9,151 nt of DNA from Anaerolineales bacterium (GTDB lineage: Bacteria > Chloroflexota > Anaerolineae > 4572-78 > J111). Below the pieces are notes generated by a model. That model had not been told where the DNA came from. It saw only the letters and a program-made list of their open reading frames with translations, and made no database searches. Location of the stretch: the NCBI GenBank assembly GCA_012032575.1, contig JAAUSP010000290.1, forward strand, positions 1-9,151. The letters are read 5' to 3'. Position numbers and translations under genes: made by a program. Shown one piece after another: positions 1 through 7,641 of the stretch; the stretch's first letter is position 1; the number at the start of each line of letters is the position of its first letter.

Positions 1-30
1 CTTTTTCTTTGATGAGTTGGGTAAGAGACA

Positions 31-60
31 TCAGGGATTTCTCCCTACGGTCGAAATGAC
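31..60. repeat. REP-like intergenic unit (candidate)
   Basis: The stretch holds an interrupted palindrome: ATTTC at 37-41 faces GAAAT at 53-57, with CC (43-44) and GG (49-50) able to pair inside it. The wording resembles short extragenic repeats I associate with intergenic regions of several bacterial phyla, but only one copy lies in this window, so repetition cannot be shown here. It sits outside the korB terminator and no gene is visible from 1 to 70. Confidence 0.3.
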
Positions 61-70
61 ATGCTTTTTG

Positions 71-104
71 AAAAAAAAGCCTCCGCAATTCGCGGAGGCT
101 TTTT
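71..104 (-). terminator. Rho-independent terminator of the CBS-korA-korB operon
   Basis: A perfect 8-bp stem, GCCTCCGC at 79-86 against GCGGAGGC at 92-99, closes a 5-nt loop. On the minus strand it is followed by eight T residues (complement of 71-78), and it begins about 20 bases after the korB stop codon, the classic arrangement of an intrinsic terminator. T residues at 100-104 on the plus strand mean it could also stop transcription entering from the left, so it is potentially bidirectional. Confidence 0.93.
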
Positions 105-119
105 ATTTTCCCGCAAAAG

Positions 120-1672
120 TTAATTCTTCGATGGCGAGAGGAAGCTCTCCTCAATGTAACGAACGATGGCCCGGAAGGAAAGCGCGCCGGTGGGTTTGCC
201 CTCATCATCTACAATCATCACGTGCCGGAATTTGTGGATGGACATGAGATGCAGGGCGTGGGCGATTTTGGCATCGGCTTTGAGGGTGGTCACGCGGGAG
301 GTCATATAATCTTTGACCCTGGCCTGGTCCAAGTCGGTGACTTTACAGGCAACTTTTCTAAAAATGTCGCCTTCGGTAAAGACACCGGCCAGTTTGCCTT
401 CGTCGTCAACCAGGCTAATCAGACCGACATTCAGTTCTTTCAGTTTGCCAATCGCTTCAGCCAGGGAAATGTTTACGTGCGCGGTCAAGGGCTGGTGCGG
501 ATGGAGGTCGGTCAGGGTATCGGTGGTGAGGGAGTGTTCGGTGGCCGGGCCGGAGGTTCTTTCGCCATGGAAACTGACCCCGACATACTCTTCATCCAGG
601 AATCCTGTGCCGGGCGTGTCCACCGTAACCCAACTACGGGTATCATCTACCGGCTCCGGCGGCGGCAAAGTTTCCCAGGTATCGGCAGCGTGGTATAGTT
701 TGGCCAGGTCGCCCGCGCCTTTGCGCCGGATTGACTCTTCAACCTGGTTCATCAACCCTTCTTCATAGATCGGTTTTTCAACCGAGCGAAATACCCCCAC
801 GGGTTCGGGAAATTCCGGGCGGCGCATCCGGCTGAGCAAGTAGGCCAGGCTGGGTTCGGTCGCAAACTCATTATGCACCAGCAAATCTTCTCTGGCGACC
901 TGATCCAGCGACACCACTTCCGGCTGTAGTTCATGGAGCCGGATGCCCTTATCGCGGTTTTTGCCAAAGATCATCGACTCGCCGTGCTGTAACTCTAAAA
1001 TGGTCTCTTCTTTTTCGGCGGCGTCGGTGGCGTATCCCCAGGCCCCGTCGTTGAAAATGACACAATTCTGATAAATTTCCACAAAGGAGGTCCCCCGGTG
1101 CTCGGCGGCGCGGCGCAGAATTTCGGCCATGTGCTTGACGTTGGTATCAATGGTGCGGGCCACAAAGGTCGCTTCCGCGCCGATAGCCACCGACAGCGGA
1201 TTGAAAGATTGCTCCAGCGACCCCATCGGCGAGGTTTTGGTTTTGTGGCCGGGCAGCGACGTGGGCGAATACTGGCCTTTGGTCAGACCGTAGATGCGGT
1301 TATTGAACAGGATAATATTAATATCCAGATTGCGCCGCAGGACGTGCAGCAGGTGGTTGCCGCCAATCGAGAGTCCATCACCGTCGCCGGTGATAACCCA
1401 AACGCTCAAATCGGGGTTGGCAATTTTGAGGCCGGTGGCCAGGGTTGGCGCACGCCCGTGGATGCTGTGGATGCCGTAGGTGTTCATGTAATAAGGAAAG
1501 CGGCTGGAGCAGCCAATCCCGGAGATGAATACAATTTTTTCGCGCGGAATACCCAGGTCGGGCATGATTTTTGCATTTGGGCTAAAATGGCGTAGTCACC
1601 GCAGCCGGGACACCAGCGCACCGTTTGGTCGGAGACAAAATCTTTACGGGTTAATTTAATCACTTCTGACAT
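120..1672 (-). CDS. korB: 2-oxoacid:ferredoxin oxidoreductase beta subunit fused to a CBS pair (frameshifted as sequenced)
   Basis: This is the beta subunit of a CoA-dependent 2-oxoacid (probably 2-oxoglutarate):ferredoxin oxidoreductase, which binds thiamine diphosphate and a [4Fe-4S] cluster and works with KorA in the cytoplasm. As sequenced, the reading frame from the ATG at 1672 breaks near 1568-1572 and continues in another frame to 120. Adding one base there gives 517 residues. In that numbering CPGCGD has Cys21 and Cys24, GCSSR gives Cys55, and YQNC gives Cys204, the four expected cluster ligands. GDGDG (96-100) and NNRIYGLTKGQ (124-134) form the thiamine diphosphate/Mg site. The catalytic part ends near 335. 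A hydrophilic linker (about 336-390) follows, then two CBS motifs (about 390-451 and 453-514). Ordinary KorB proteins are around 290-350 residues, so the CBS tail is extra. The start follows a GGAG six bases upstream and lies 14 bases after the korA stop. Substrate preference is inferred from similarity, not seen. Confidence 0.9.
1568..1572 (-). other. Frame break in korB (one A missing in coding strand)
   Basis: The coding strand reads ATG CAA AAA TCA TGC; adding one A to the five-A run restores MQK-I-MPDLGIP and joins the N-terminal cysteine motif to the rest of KorB. No intact start with a good ribosome-binding site is seen for the downstream piece, whose first ATG (1565) is inside the conserved domain. 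A sequencing error, a real mutation, or slippage at the A run are all possible. Confidence 0.85.
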
Positions 1673-1686
1673 GAAAAACTCCGTTC

Positions 1687-3546
1687 TCAGGCTAATAACG
1701 ACTCTATCTTTTGGGTGATTTCGTTGATAGTAAAGGGTCGCCCCTGTACTTTGGACATCGGGATCACGTTCATCAGACCGTACTCCCCGCGCAACAGAAT
1801 AGCCAACTGGCCCAGGTTCAGTTCCGGCACCAGGATGCGCTCAAAACGGCTGAGCAGGTCACCCAGATTGCAGGGGAAGGGGTTAAGGTAGCGAATATGA
1901 GCGTGCGAAACTTCCCGGCCTTGCGCTTGCAGTTGCAGCACCGCCGAGCGAATAACGCCATAGGTGCCGCCCCAACTGACCACCAGCAAATCCCCTTCTT
2001 CGGGACCAACCAGCGTTTGTTTCGGGATATAAGCACACAGCCGGGCAATTTTTTCGGCCCGCTCGTGGATCATCTGCTCGTTATCCAGGGGGGCGTAAGA
2101 AACATTGCCGGTTTCCGGCTGCTTGGACAGACCGCCAATGCGGTGTTCCAGGCCGGGTGTACCAGGGATAGCCCAGGGCCGGGCCAGCGTTTCCGGGTTG
2201 CGGAGGTAGGGTTTAAAGTGTTCCGAGCCGTTATTAGGGCTGGTGGGATGTTCAACGACGATAGGCTCAATTTCATTGGGGTCAGGAATGAGCCAGGGTT
2301 CGGCGCTGTTGGCAATGTAGCCGTCGCTCAGGACGAAGACGGGGGTCATCGCCCGGGCAGCCATCCGGAAAGCCTCGTAGCCCATATTGAAACAATCCGA
2401 TGGGGTAGCCGGGGCGATGATGGGGATGGGGCTTTCGCCGTTGCGTCCGTACATCGCTTGCAGCAGGTCCGACTGCTCGGTTTTGGTCGGCATACCCGTG
2501 CTGGGGCCGCCGCGCTGAACGTTAATAATCACCATCGGCAGTTCCAGCACCAGGGCCAGGTTAATGGCTTCGCTCTTCAGGCAGACGCCGGGACCGCTGG
2601 TACTGGTAACGGCAAAAGCGCCGCCAAACGCTGCCCCAATCACCGAACCCATGGCTGCAATTTCGTCTTCGGCCTGAAAGGTACGCACATCAAAGTTTTT
2701 GAGGGCGGCCAGGCTTTCCAGAATACTGGTGGCCGGGGTAATGGGGTAAGAGCCTAAAAACAGCGGCTTGCCGGCCTTGTGGGCCGCTGTGACCATGCCC
2801 AGCACCAAAGCCTCGTTGCCCGTAATTTTGCGATAGACGCCGGGCGACAGACGGGCCGGCCTGACGTGATAACGGGTCTGGAAGGCTTCGGTGTTGTGGC
2901 CCAAATTATAACCGGCCAGCAGAGCGGCCTGGTTAGCCTGAACCAACTCCGGCTTTTTGGCAAACTTTTCGCCGATATACTTGAGCGAACCCTCCAGGGG
3001 GCGGTCATACATCCAAAAGGTCATGCCCAGGGCAAAAAAGTTCTGGCAGCGGTCAATGTCGCGGGTAGTGAGGCCGGGGATGTCTTCCAGCGCTTTGCGG
3101 TTGAGGGTGGTGATGCGGAATTTATGAACTTCATACCCTTTCAGGCTGCCATCTTCCAGCGGATTTGTTTCATAATTGGCCTTTTTAAGATTGCCGCTGG
3201 TAAAGTTGTCGGTGTTGACGATGATTTTGCCACCCGATTGTAGATCAGACAGGTTGGCCTTGAGCGCGGCGGGATTCATCGCCACCAGCACCTGGGGAGC
3301 GTCGCCGGGGGTGAGGATATCGGCGTTGGAGAAGTTCACCTGAAACCCGCTGACTCCGGCCAGGGTGCCGGCAGGGGCGCGAATTTCAGCCGGAAAATCG
3401 GGCAGGGTGCTGATATCATTGCCGAAAACAGCCGAGGTGTTGCTAAACTGGGTTCCGGTCAACTGCATGCCGTCGCCGGAATCGCCGGCAAAACGGATAA
3501 TAACCGAATCCACATCTTCAAATATAATATCTCTGGGTTCTAGCAT
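1687..3546 (-). CDS. korA: 2-oxoacid:ferredoxin oxidoreductase subunit alpha (fused gamma-alpha)
   Basis: Intact 619-residue gene for the large subunit of a 2-oxoacid:ferredoxin oxidoreductase, the enzyme that decarboxylates a 2-oxoacid to acyl-CoA and reduces ferredoxin. Residues about 15-200 are the gamma domain (FAGDSGDGM near 19-27, then NPAAL and a conserved C-Q-N-FFALG near 167-174). The alpha/pyrimidine-binding domain follows, with GSYPITP (265-271), an [15 protein letters not shown] block (292-306), STSGPG (315-320) and [15 protein letters not shown] (344-358). The C-terminal domain runs to the end with the conserved NPFP at the start of its last hundred residues. Length matches the usual 600-630 of fused KorA proteins. 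The start has a strong AGGAGG ten bases upstream. The gene lies 246 bases after the CBS gene and 14 bases before korB. The family includes 2-oxoglutarate and broader 2-oxoacid enzymes; I favour 2-oxoglutarate because a gamma-alpha fusion paired with a separate beta subunit is the usual Kor layout. Confidence 0.95.
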   Translation of the reverse strand: MLEPRDIIFEDVDSVIIRFAGDSGDGMQLTGTQFSNTSAVFGNDISTLPDFPAEIRAPAGTLAGVSGFQVNFSNADILTPGDAPQVLVAMNPAALKANLSDLQSGGKIIVNTDNFTSGNLKKANYETNPLEDGSLKGYEVHKFRITTLNRKALEDIPGLTTRDIDRCQNFFALGMTFWMYDRPLEGSLKYIGEKFAKKPELVQANQAALLAGYNLGHNTEAFQTRYHVRPARLSPGVYRKITGNEALVLGMVTAAHKAGKPLFLGSYPITPATSILESLAALKNFDVRTFQAEDEIAAMGSVIGAAFGGAFAVTSTSGPGVCLKSEAINLALVLELPMVIINVQRGGPSTGMPTKTEQSDLLQAMYGRNGESPIPIIAPATPSDCFNMGYEAFRMAARAMTPVFVLSDGYIANSAEPWLIPDPNEIEPIVVEHPTSPNNGSEHFKPYLRNPETLARPWAIPGTPGLEHRIGGLSKQPETGNVSYAPLDNEQMIHERAEKIARLCAYIPKQTLVGPEEGDLLVVSWGGTYGVIRSAVLQLQAQGREVSHAHIRYLNPFPCNLGDLLSRFERILVPELNLGQLAILLRGEYGLMNVIPMSKVQGRPFTINEITQKIESLLA

Positions 3547-3573
3547 CCCAAAAATTCCTCCTGAGAAAATAAA

Positions 3574-3639
3574 CTTGTCAGGACAAACGAGTACACTTCG
3601 CGTGTCCGGGCCAGGACAAGCTAAGGGCTTGTCTTACAA
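3574..3639. promoter_or_regulatory. Cluster of GGACAA/TTGTC inverted repeats in the korA leader (candidate operators)
   Basis: Directly seen: TTGTC-AG-GACAA at 3575-3586; GACAAGC (3615-3621), loop TAAGG, GCTTGTC (3627-3633), a perfect 7-bp hairpin; and CTTGTC-TT-ACAA at 3628-3639. GGACAA recurs at 3581 and 3614, 33 bases or about three helical turns apart. The cluster lies 28 to 93 bases upstream of the korA start, so it could be operator DNA or leader RNA structure. No known regulator motif (Rex, FNR or similar) is recognised and no clear promoter hexamers accompany it. Confidence 0.35.
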
Positions 3640-3737
3640 AACCGGCCCATTTTCATTTCTGGTGGTGTTACAGCCTGGGAACACTCCTGATGAAACTATA
3701 GGTTTGGGTAGTTTGGAATTTATAAACCAGTGGACAT

Positions 3738-3780
3738 GGAAGGATTGAACCTGAACCAAACTCCCCCGTTCCAATCCTCC
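3738..3780 (-). repeat. Imperfect inverted repeat after the CBS gene
   Basis: On the plus strand GGAAGGATTGAAC (3738-3750) faces GTTCCAATCCTCC (3768-3780). The arms pair over about 12 positions with one bulged base on each side and a 17-base loop. It begins 12 bases beyond the stop of the CBS gene (3793). No T run follows on the minus strand, so it is not a standard intrinsic terminator; it could be an RNA-processing or stability hairpin between the CBS gene and korA. The rest of 3547-3792 shows no gene. Confidence 0.4.
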
Positions 3781-3792
3781 ATTTGATTAACT

Positions 3793-4260
3793 CTAGGCCC
3801 CATCTCGGTTGCGGACCACTCGATCCGGCTCCGGGGGCAGGTTATACACCGATTCCGGAAAGCGGTCGGCCAGGTATTTTACAATAGCATAATGGGTTAA
3901 ATTGCCAATGACGGTGCCGCTGCTATCCAATACCGGCACATTACGCACATGCTTTTCGTTCATCAGGTTGAGCGCCACATCGGCCGGGTCGGTCGAATTG
4001 ACGCTGTGGGGGTGGGTGGTCATAACCATATCAATGGACTGATCCCACACCTCAGGCCGGTCTACCACCCTTAACAGAATATCACGGTCAGTAAAAATAC
4101 CGGCCAGCTTGCCCCCGCTGGTAATAAATGCGCAGTTGTGGTTTTCCTGACGCATTTTCTCAATGGTGGTTCGAACCGGCGTACCGATTTCGACTTCGGT
4201 GAACTCAGTCAAATTGAGATGGATAACCTTTTCCTGCCTCAAATCATACTCAAGGCTCAT
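3793..4260 (-). CDS. Stand-alone CBS-pair (Bateman module) protein
   Basis: A 155-residue cytoplasmic protein made almost entirely of two CBS motifs: the first about residues 16-70, ending in GKLAGIFTDRDILLRV (51-66, the typical G-[IV]-x-T-x-x-D signature), the second about 76-132, with VMTTHPHSV, HVRNVPVLD (104-112) and GNLTHYAIVKYL (119-130). No other domain or membrane segment is present, and the C-tail (133-155) is Pro- and charge-rich. Such pairs often bind AMP, ADP, ATP or S-adenosylmethionine and regulate a partner in trans, but the ligand cannot be read from the sequence. An AAGGAG lies five bases before the start. It is upstream of and co-directional with korA-korB, and its CBS pair resembles the one fused to KorB (GGKLAGIFT against EGKLAGVFT; AIVKYLADRF against AIVRYIEESF). 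This makes a regulatory role on that enzyme plausible, as an inference. Confidence 0.93.
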   Translation of the reverse strand: MSLEYDLRQEKVIHLNLTEFTEVEIGTPVRTTIEKMRQENHNCAFITSGGKLAGIFTDRDILLRVVDRPEVWDQSIDMVMTTHPHSVNSTDPADVALNLMNEKHVRNVPVLDSSGTVIGNLTHYAIVKYLADRFPESVYNLPPEPDRVVRNRDGA

Positions 4261-4371
4261 ACTCTCTCCTTAAATTATAGGGTTGTTGCACGAATGCTCC
4301 CTAATATTTTATACCGAGTTTTGCAAAAACTAAAATAATCTGCGTGTATTTAATGGCTGTCTTGGGGGGGA

Positions 4372-4400
4372 TTGGCGGAAAAGTACAGGTAGGGTAAAAT
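4372..4400 (+). promoter_or_regulatory. Candidate sigma-70 type promoter of guaB
   Basis: TTGGCG at 4372-4377 and TAAAAT at 4395-4400 are separated by exactly 17 bases, matching 4 of 6 and 5 of 6 positions of the primary sigma consensus. Transcription would start around 4407, leaving a leader of about 30 bases that contains an AAGGA ribosome-binding site seven bases before the guaB ATG at 4438. The 4261-4437 intergenic region must also serve the divergent CBS gene; TATAAT- and TATAAA-like boxes are visible on that strand but without a convincing -35 element. Confidence 0.5.
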
Positions 4401-4422
4401 AAAAAGTAACGTTGTTATTTGA

Positions 4423-5895
<1,473 letters not shown>

Positions 5896-5896
<1 letters not shown>

Positions 5897-5923
5897 GAAG
5901 ATAGAAGATAGAAGATAGAGGAT
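5896..5923 (+). repeat. Four tandem 7-base units between guaB and the kinase-like gene
   Basis: Three copies of AGAAGAT (5896-5916) are followed by a variant AGAGGAT (5917-5923). The array starts on the last base of the guaB stop codon and fills nearly all of the gap to the next start codon. Its last unit supplies the GAGG that could act as ribosome-binding site for the gene starting at 5929. Copy number could vary by slippage. Confidence 0.8.
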
Positions 5924-5928
5924 GGTTG

Positions 5929-6687
5929 ATGGAAGAAGCGCAACAAGCATCTCAATTTGATGGGGGCAGCGCCTCACGGGAAGCTTTCCTACTCAAGAAG
6001 ATTGAGGAATTGCAGAAAGCTAACAAATTGACCAATAATTTATTGTGGGGCTTGTGTAATGAGTTAAGAACTCCTATTACTACTGTTATGGGATTTTCTC
6101 AATTATTGCTTAAAGGCATAGATGGCCCTCTCAACGAAACGCAAAAAAGTGAGATTACTGCAATTCATGAATCGGGCATTCGCTTGTTAAATATCATCAA
6201 TGATCTGTTGGATGTCTTACAGATTGAAAATGGTACAACCGAGTTAAATTCAAGTCAGGTTGATTTGAAGTTAATCATAAAGACTGTAATGGAGGAAGCG
6301 GCTAAACGAAACCTCATTCAAATAGAGGAAAACATCTCTGAAAATTTACCTGACGTTTGGGCCGATGCTCGAAGATTAAAACAAATTGCATTTCAAATTA
6401 TCCAGGCAATGACTAATTATGATGAAGACGGCAAGATTACAGTTTCGATTGACTGGGATAGCGAGAGAATTATCATAAAAGTTTTTGGTTCCAAATTCTT
6501 CATTCCTGATTATAGCTTGGTACAGCTAACTAATGCTTCTGAGTCTCTACTTGCATTTTTCTTCGACCCATTTTTGAGCCTACATCTTAGCCAACGCCTT
6601 ATAAAAATGCACGGTGGTGAGATGTGGGCAGAGAACATTAATGGAGGTGCTATAATTTCGTTCAGTTTGCCTGTTTATAAAGAGTAG
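5929..6687 (+). CDS. Histidine-kinase-like protein lacking the phospho-accepting histidine
   Basis: A 252-residue soluble protein with no membrane segment and no recognisable sensor domain. It has a short charged, probably helical start (17-37), a HisKA-like dimerisation hairpin (about 38-100) and a degenerate HATPase-like region (about 110-250). Where active kinases have S-H-E-L-R-T-P, this protein reads C-N-E-L-R-T-P: Asn44 (codon AAT, 6058-6060) replaces the histidine, one base from CAT. The ATP-binding boxes are also eroded: QIIQAMTNYDEDG stands where an N-box is expected, no D-x-G-x-G is visible, and the glycine-rich lid is reduced to LSLHLSQRLIKMHGG. FDPF and the closing HGGEMWAEN...GGAIISFSLP remain recognisable. 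The open frame is intact, so it may be a pseudokinase with a scaffolding or regulatory role, or a recently silenced gene. The ATG at 5929, preceded by GAGG, is preferred over the TTG three bases earlier. The gene is visibly richer in A+T than its neighbours, suggesting a different origin. Partner unknown. Confidence 0.85.
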   Translation: MEEAQQASQFDGGSASREAFLLKKIEELQKANKLTNNLLWGLCNELRTPITTVMGFSQLLLKGIDGPLNETQKSEITAIHESGIRLLNIINDLLDVLQIENGTTELNSSQVDLKLIIKTVMEEAAKRNLIQIEENISENLPDVWADARRLKQIAFQIIQAMTNYDEDGKITVSIDWDSERIIIKVFGSKFFIPDYSLVQLTNASESLLAFFFDPFLSLHLSQRLIKMHGGEMWAENINGGAIISFSLPVYKE

Positions 6688-6771
6688 CCCTGGCGACCTT
6701 GAAATGCTCACCCAAATGCTGACTGAAGATGTGACAAACCCGGAGAAGTTGCAGCATCTTCACCCCCCGTT

Positions 6772-7017
6772 CAAACTCTATTCCTGCCAATGCCTGTGCG
6801 GGGGCGGGTGTTTGGCATGTTGATGGCTATCGCCCTGGTCGCTGCGCCGCTGGGCATGGTGCTGAGCGGCTACCTGGTGGAAAAATTAACCGTCACCACG
6901 ACCCTGTTGATTATTGCTGCTTGCTATCTGCTGGTCACGCTGGGCCAACTCTTTAATCCAGCCCTGCGCGAAATGGACAGCCCGCCATCTGCACACTATA
7001 GAGTTATTACTGAATAA
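6772..7017 (+). pseudogene. C-terminal remnant of an MFS transporter
   Basis: The frame through 6772-7017 encodes QTLFLPMPVRGRVFGM and then two hydrophobic helices (about MAIALVAAPLGMVLSGYLV and TLLIIAACYLLVTLGQLF), matching the end of a major facilitator superfamily permease of the 12-helix drug-efflux type; R-G-R-V-F-G is the usual motif in the loop before the last pair of helices. An ATG at 6790 opens a 75-residue frame, but no ribosome-binding site precedes it and ten helices are missing, so I read this as a decayed fragment. The part before it, 6688-6771, has a short open stretch in another frame (LEMLTQMLTEDVTNPEKLQ) that I do not recognise. Its G+C is like the core genes and unlike the kinase-like gene just upstream. 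Confidence 0.7.
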
Positions 7018-7032
7018 CAAAAATCAAAGAAA

Positions 7033-7069
7033 AATCTGGGCGAATCTGTAAAATCCGTGAAATCTGTGT
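7033..7069. repeat. Degenerate 9-10 base tandem repeat upstream of trmL
   Basis: Four successive units are visible: AATCTGGGCG (7033-7042), AATCTGTAA (7043-7051), AATCCGTGA (7052-7060) and AATCTGTGT (7061-7069). It lies in the 79-base gap between the MFS remnant and trmL. Similar AATCTGTG-type strings occur in intergenic DNA of other bacteria as far as I recall; no promoter is evident in it. Confidence 0.55.
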
Positions 7070-7096
7070 CCCATTTCTTATGGGGCAACAAGGCTT

Positions 7097-7561
7097 ATGT
7101 TTAACGTCGTGCTGGTCGAACCTGAAATCCCCCAAAATACGGGCAACATCGCCCGCTTATGCGCTGCCGCCGAGATGCAGCTTATCATCGCCGGTAAGCC
7201 CAGCTTTGTGCTGCACGACAGCCACCTCAAACGGGCCGGGCTGGATTACTGGGAATACGTGCGCCTCAAACACGAGCCGGATTTGCCGGCCTTCCTGGCT
7301 CAACTCGATATGGCCCGCACCTTCCTGCTGACTACCAAAGCTAAAGGCCGGCCCTACACCCTGATCCAGCCTCAGCCCGGCGACTTTTTTCTGTTTGGCC
7401 GGGAAACGGGCGGCCTGTCCCGCGACCTGCTGGAAGCTCACCCCCAGGCTTGTTTTACCATTCCGATGAAAAATCCTCAGGTCCGCAGCCTGAATCTGGC
7501 AACGAGTGTGGGGATTGTGATGTATCACATGCTGTCGTTATACAATTTTGGGGAGGAATAA
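7097..7561 (+). CDS. trmL: tRNA (cytidine/uridine-34-2'-O-)-methyltransferase
   Basis: A 154-residue SPOUT-family methyltransferase, complete and of normal length. TrmL methylates the 2'-OH of the wobble nucleotide (position 34) of certain leucine tRNAs, using S-adenosylmethionine bound in a trefoil knot. The signature motifs are all present: PEIPQNTGNIARLC (9-22), FGRETGGL (100-107), and the knot segments IPM (122-124) and RSLNLATSVGIVMYH (130-144). It lacks any extra RNA-binding domain, as expected for the minimal TrmL type rather than larger SpoU relatives. The ATG at 7097 is the family start; only a weak AAGG lies just upstream. It stands alone on the plus strand and converges with rimO. 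The substrate is assigned from the family and is not visible in the sequence. Confidence 0.93.
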   Translation: MFNVVLVEPEIPQNTGNIARLCAAAEMQLIIAGKPSFVLHDSHLKRAGLDYWEYVRLKHEPDLPAFLAQLDMARTFLLTTKAKGRPYTLIQPQPGDFFLFGRETGGLSRDLLEAHPQACFTIPMKNPQVRSLNLATSVGIVMYHMLSLYNFGEE

Positions 7562-7578
7562 CGAAGGAAGGAGTAAGG

Positions 7579-7612
7579 GCGATAGCTGAATTTTAGCCAT
7601 CGCATTTTGTCT
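7579..7612 (+). terminator. Weak hairpin terminator after trmL
   Basis: GCGATAGCT (7579-7587) and AGCCATCGC (7595-7603) form an 8-pair stem with one A-C mismatch and a 7-base loop, followed by ATTTTGTCT. It begins 18 bases past the trmL stop and lies between two convergent genes, where a terminator is expected. The tail is short of T, so termination may be partial. Confidence 0.55.
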
Positions 7613-7641
7613 CCAGGTAAATGGGCGTCACTCGACCCAAG

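Noticed and set aside
222..768. Two overlapping plus-strand frames opposite the CBS tail of korB
   Set aside because: Both are shadows of the KorB CBS region, which matches the CBS signature clearly on the minus strand.
1711..2757. Long open frame (348 codons) on the plus strand opposite korA
   Set aside because: The minus strand encodes a textbook KorA with all motifs; the plus-strand frame is its antisense shadow, with no family features and no ribosome-binding site.
3547..3792. Riboswitch upstream of korA
   Set aside because: The hairpins and half-sites do not match the conserved core of any riboswitch class I can recall.
4261..4340. Promoter for the CBS gene on the minus strand
   Set aside because: TATAAT and TATAAA strings are present, but none has a recognisable -35 box at 16-18 bases, and the TATAAT lies too close to the ribosome-binding site; not firm enough to annotate.
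6703..6771. Short open stretch after the kinase-like gene as a separate small gene
   Set aside because: It has no ribosome-binding site, runs into the MFS remnant in a different frame, and its product matches nothing I recognise.
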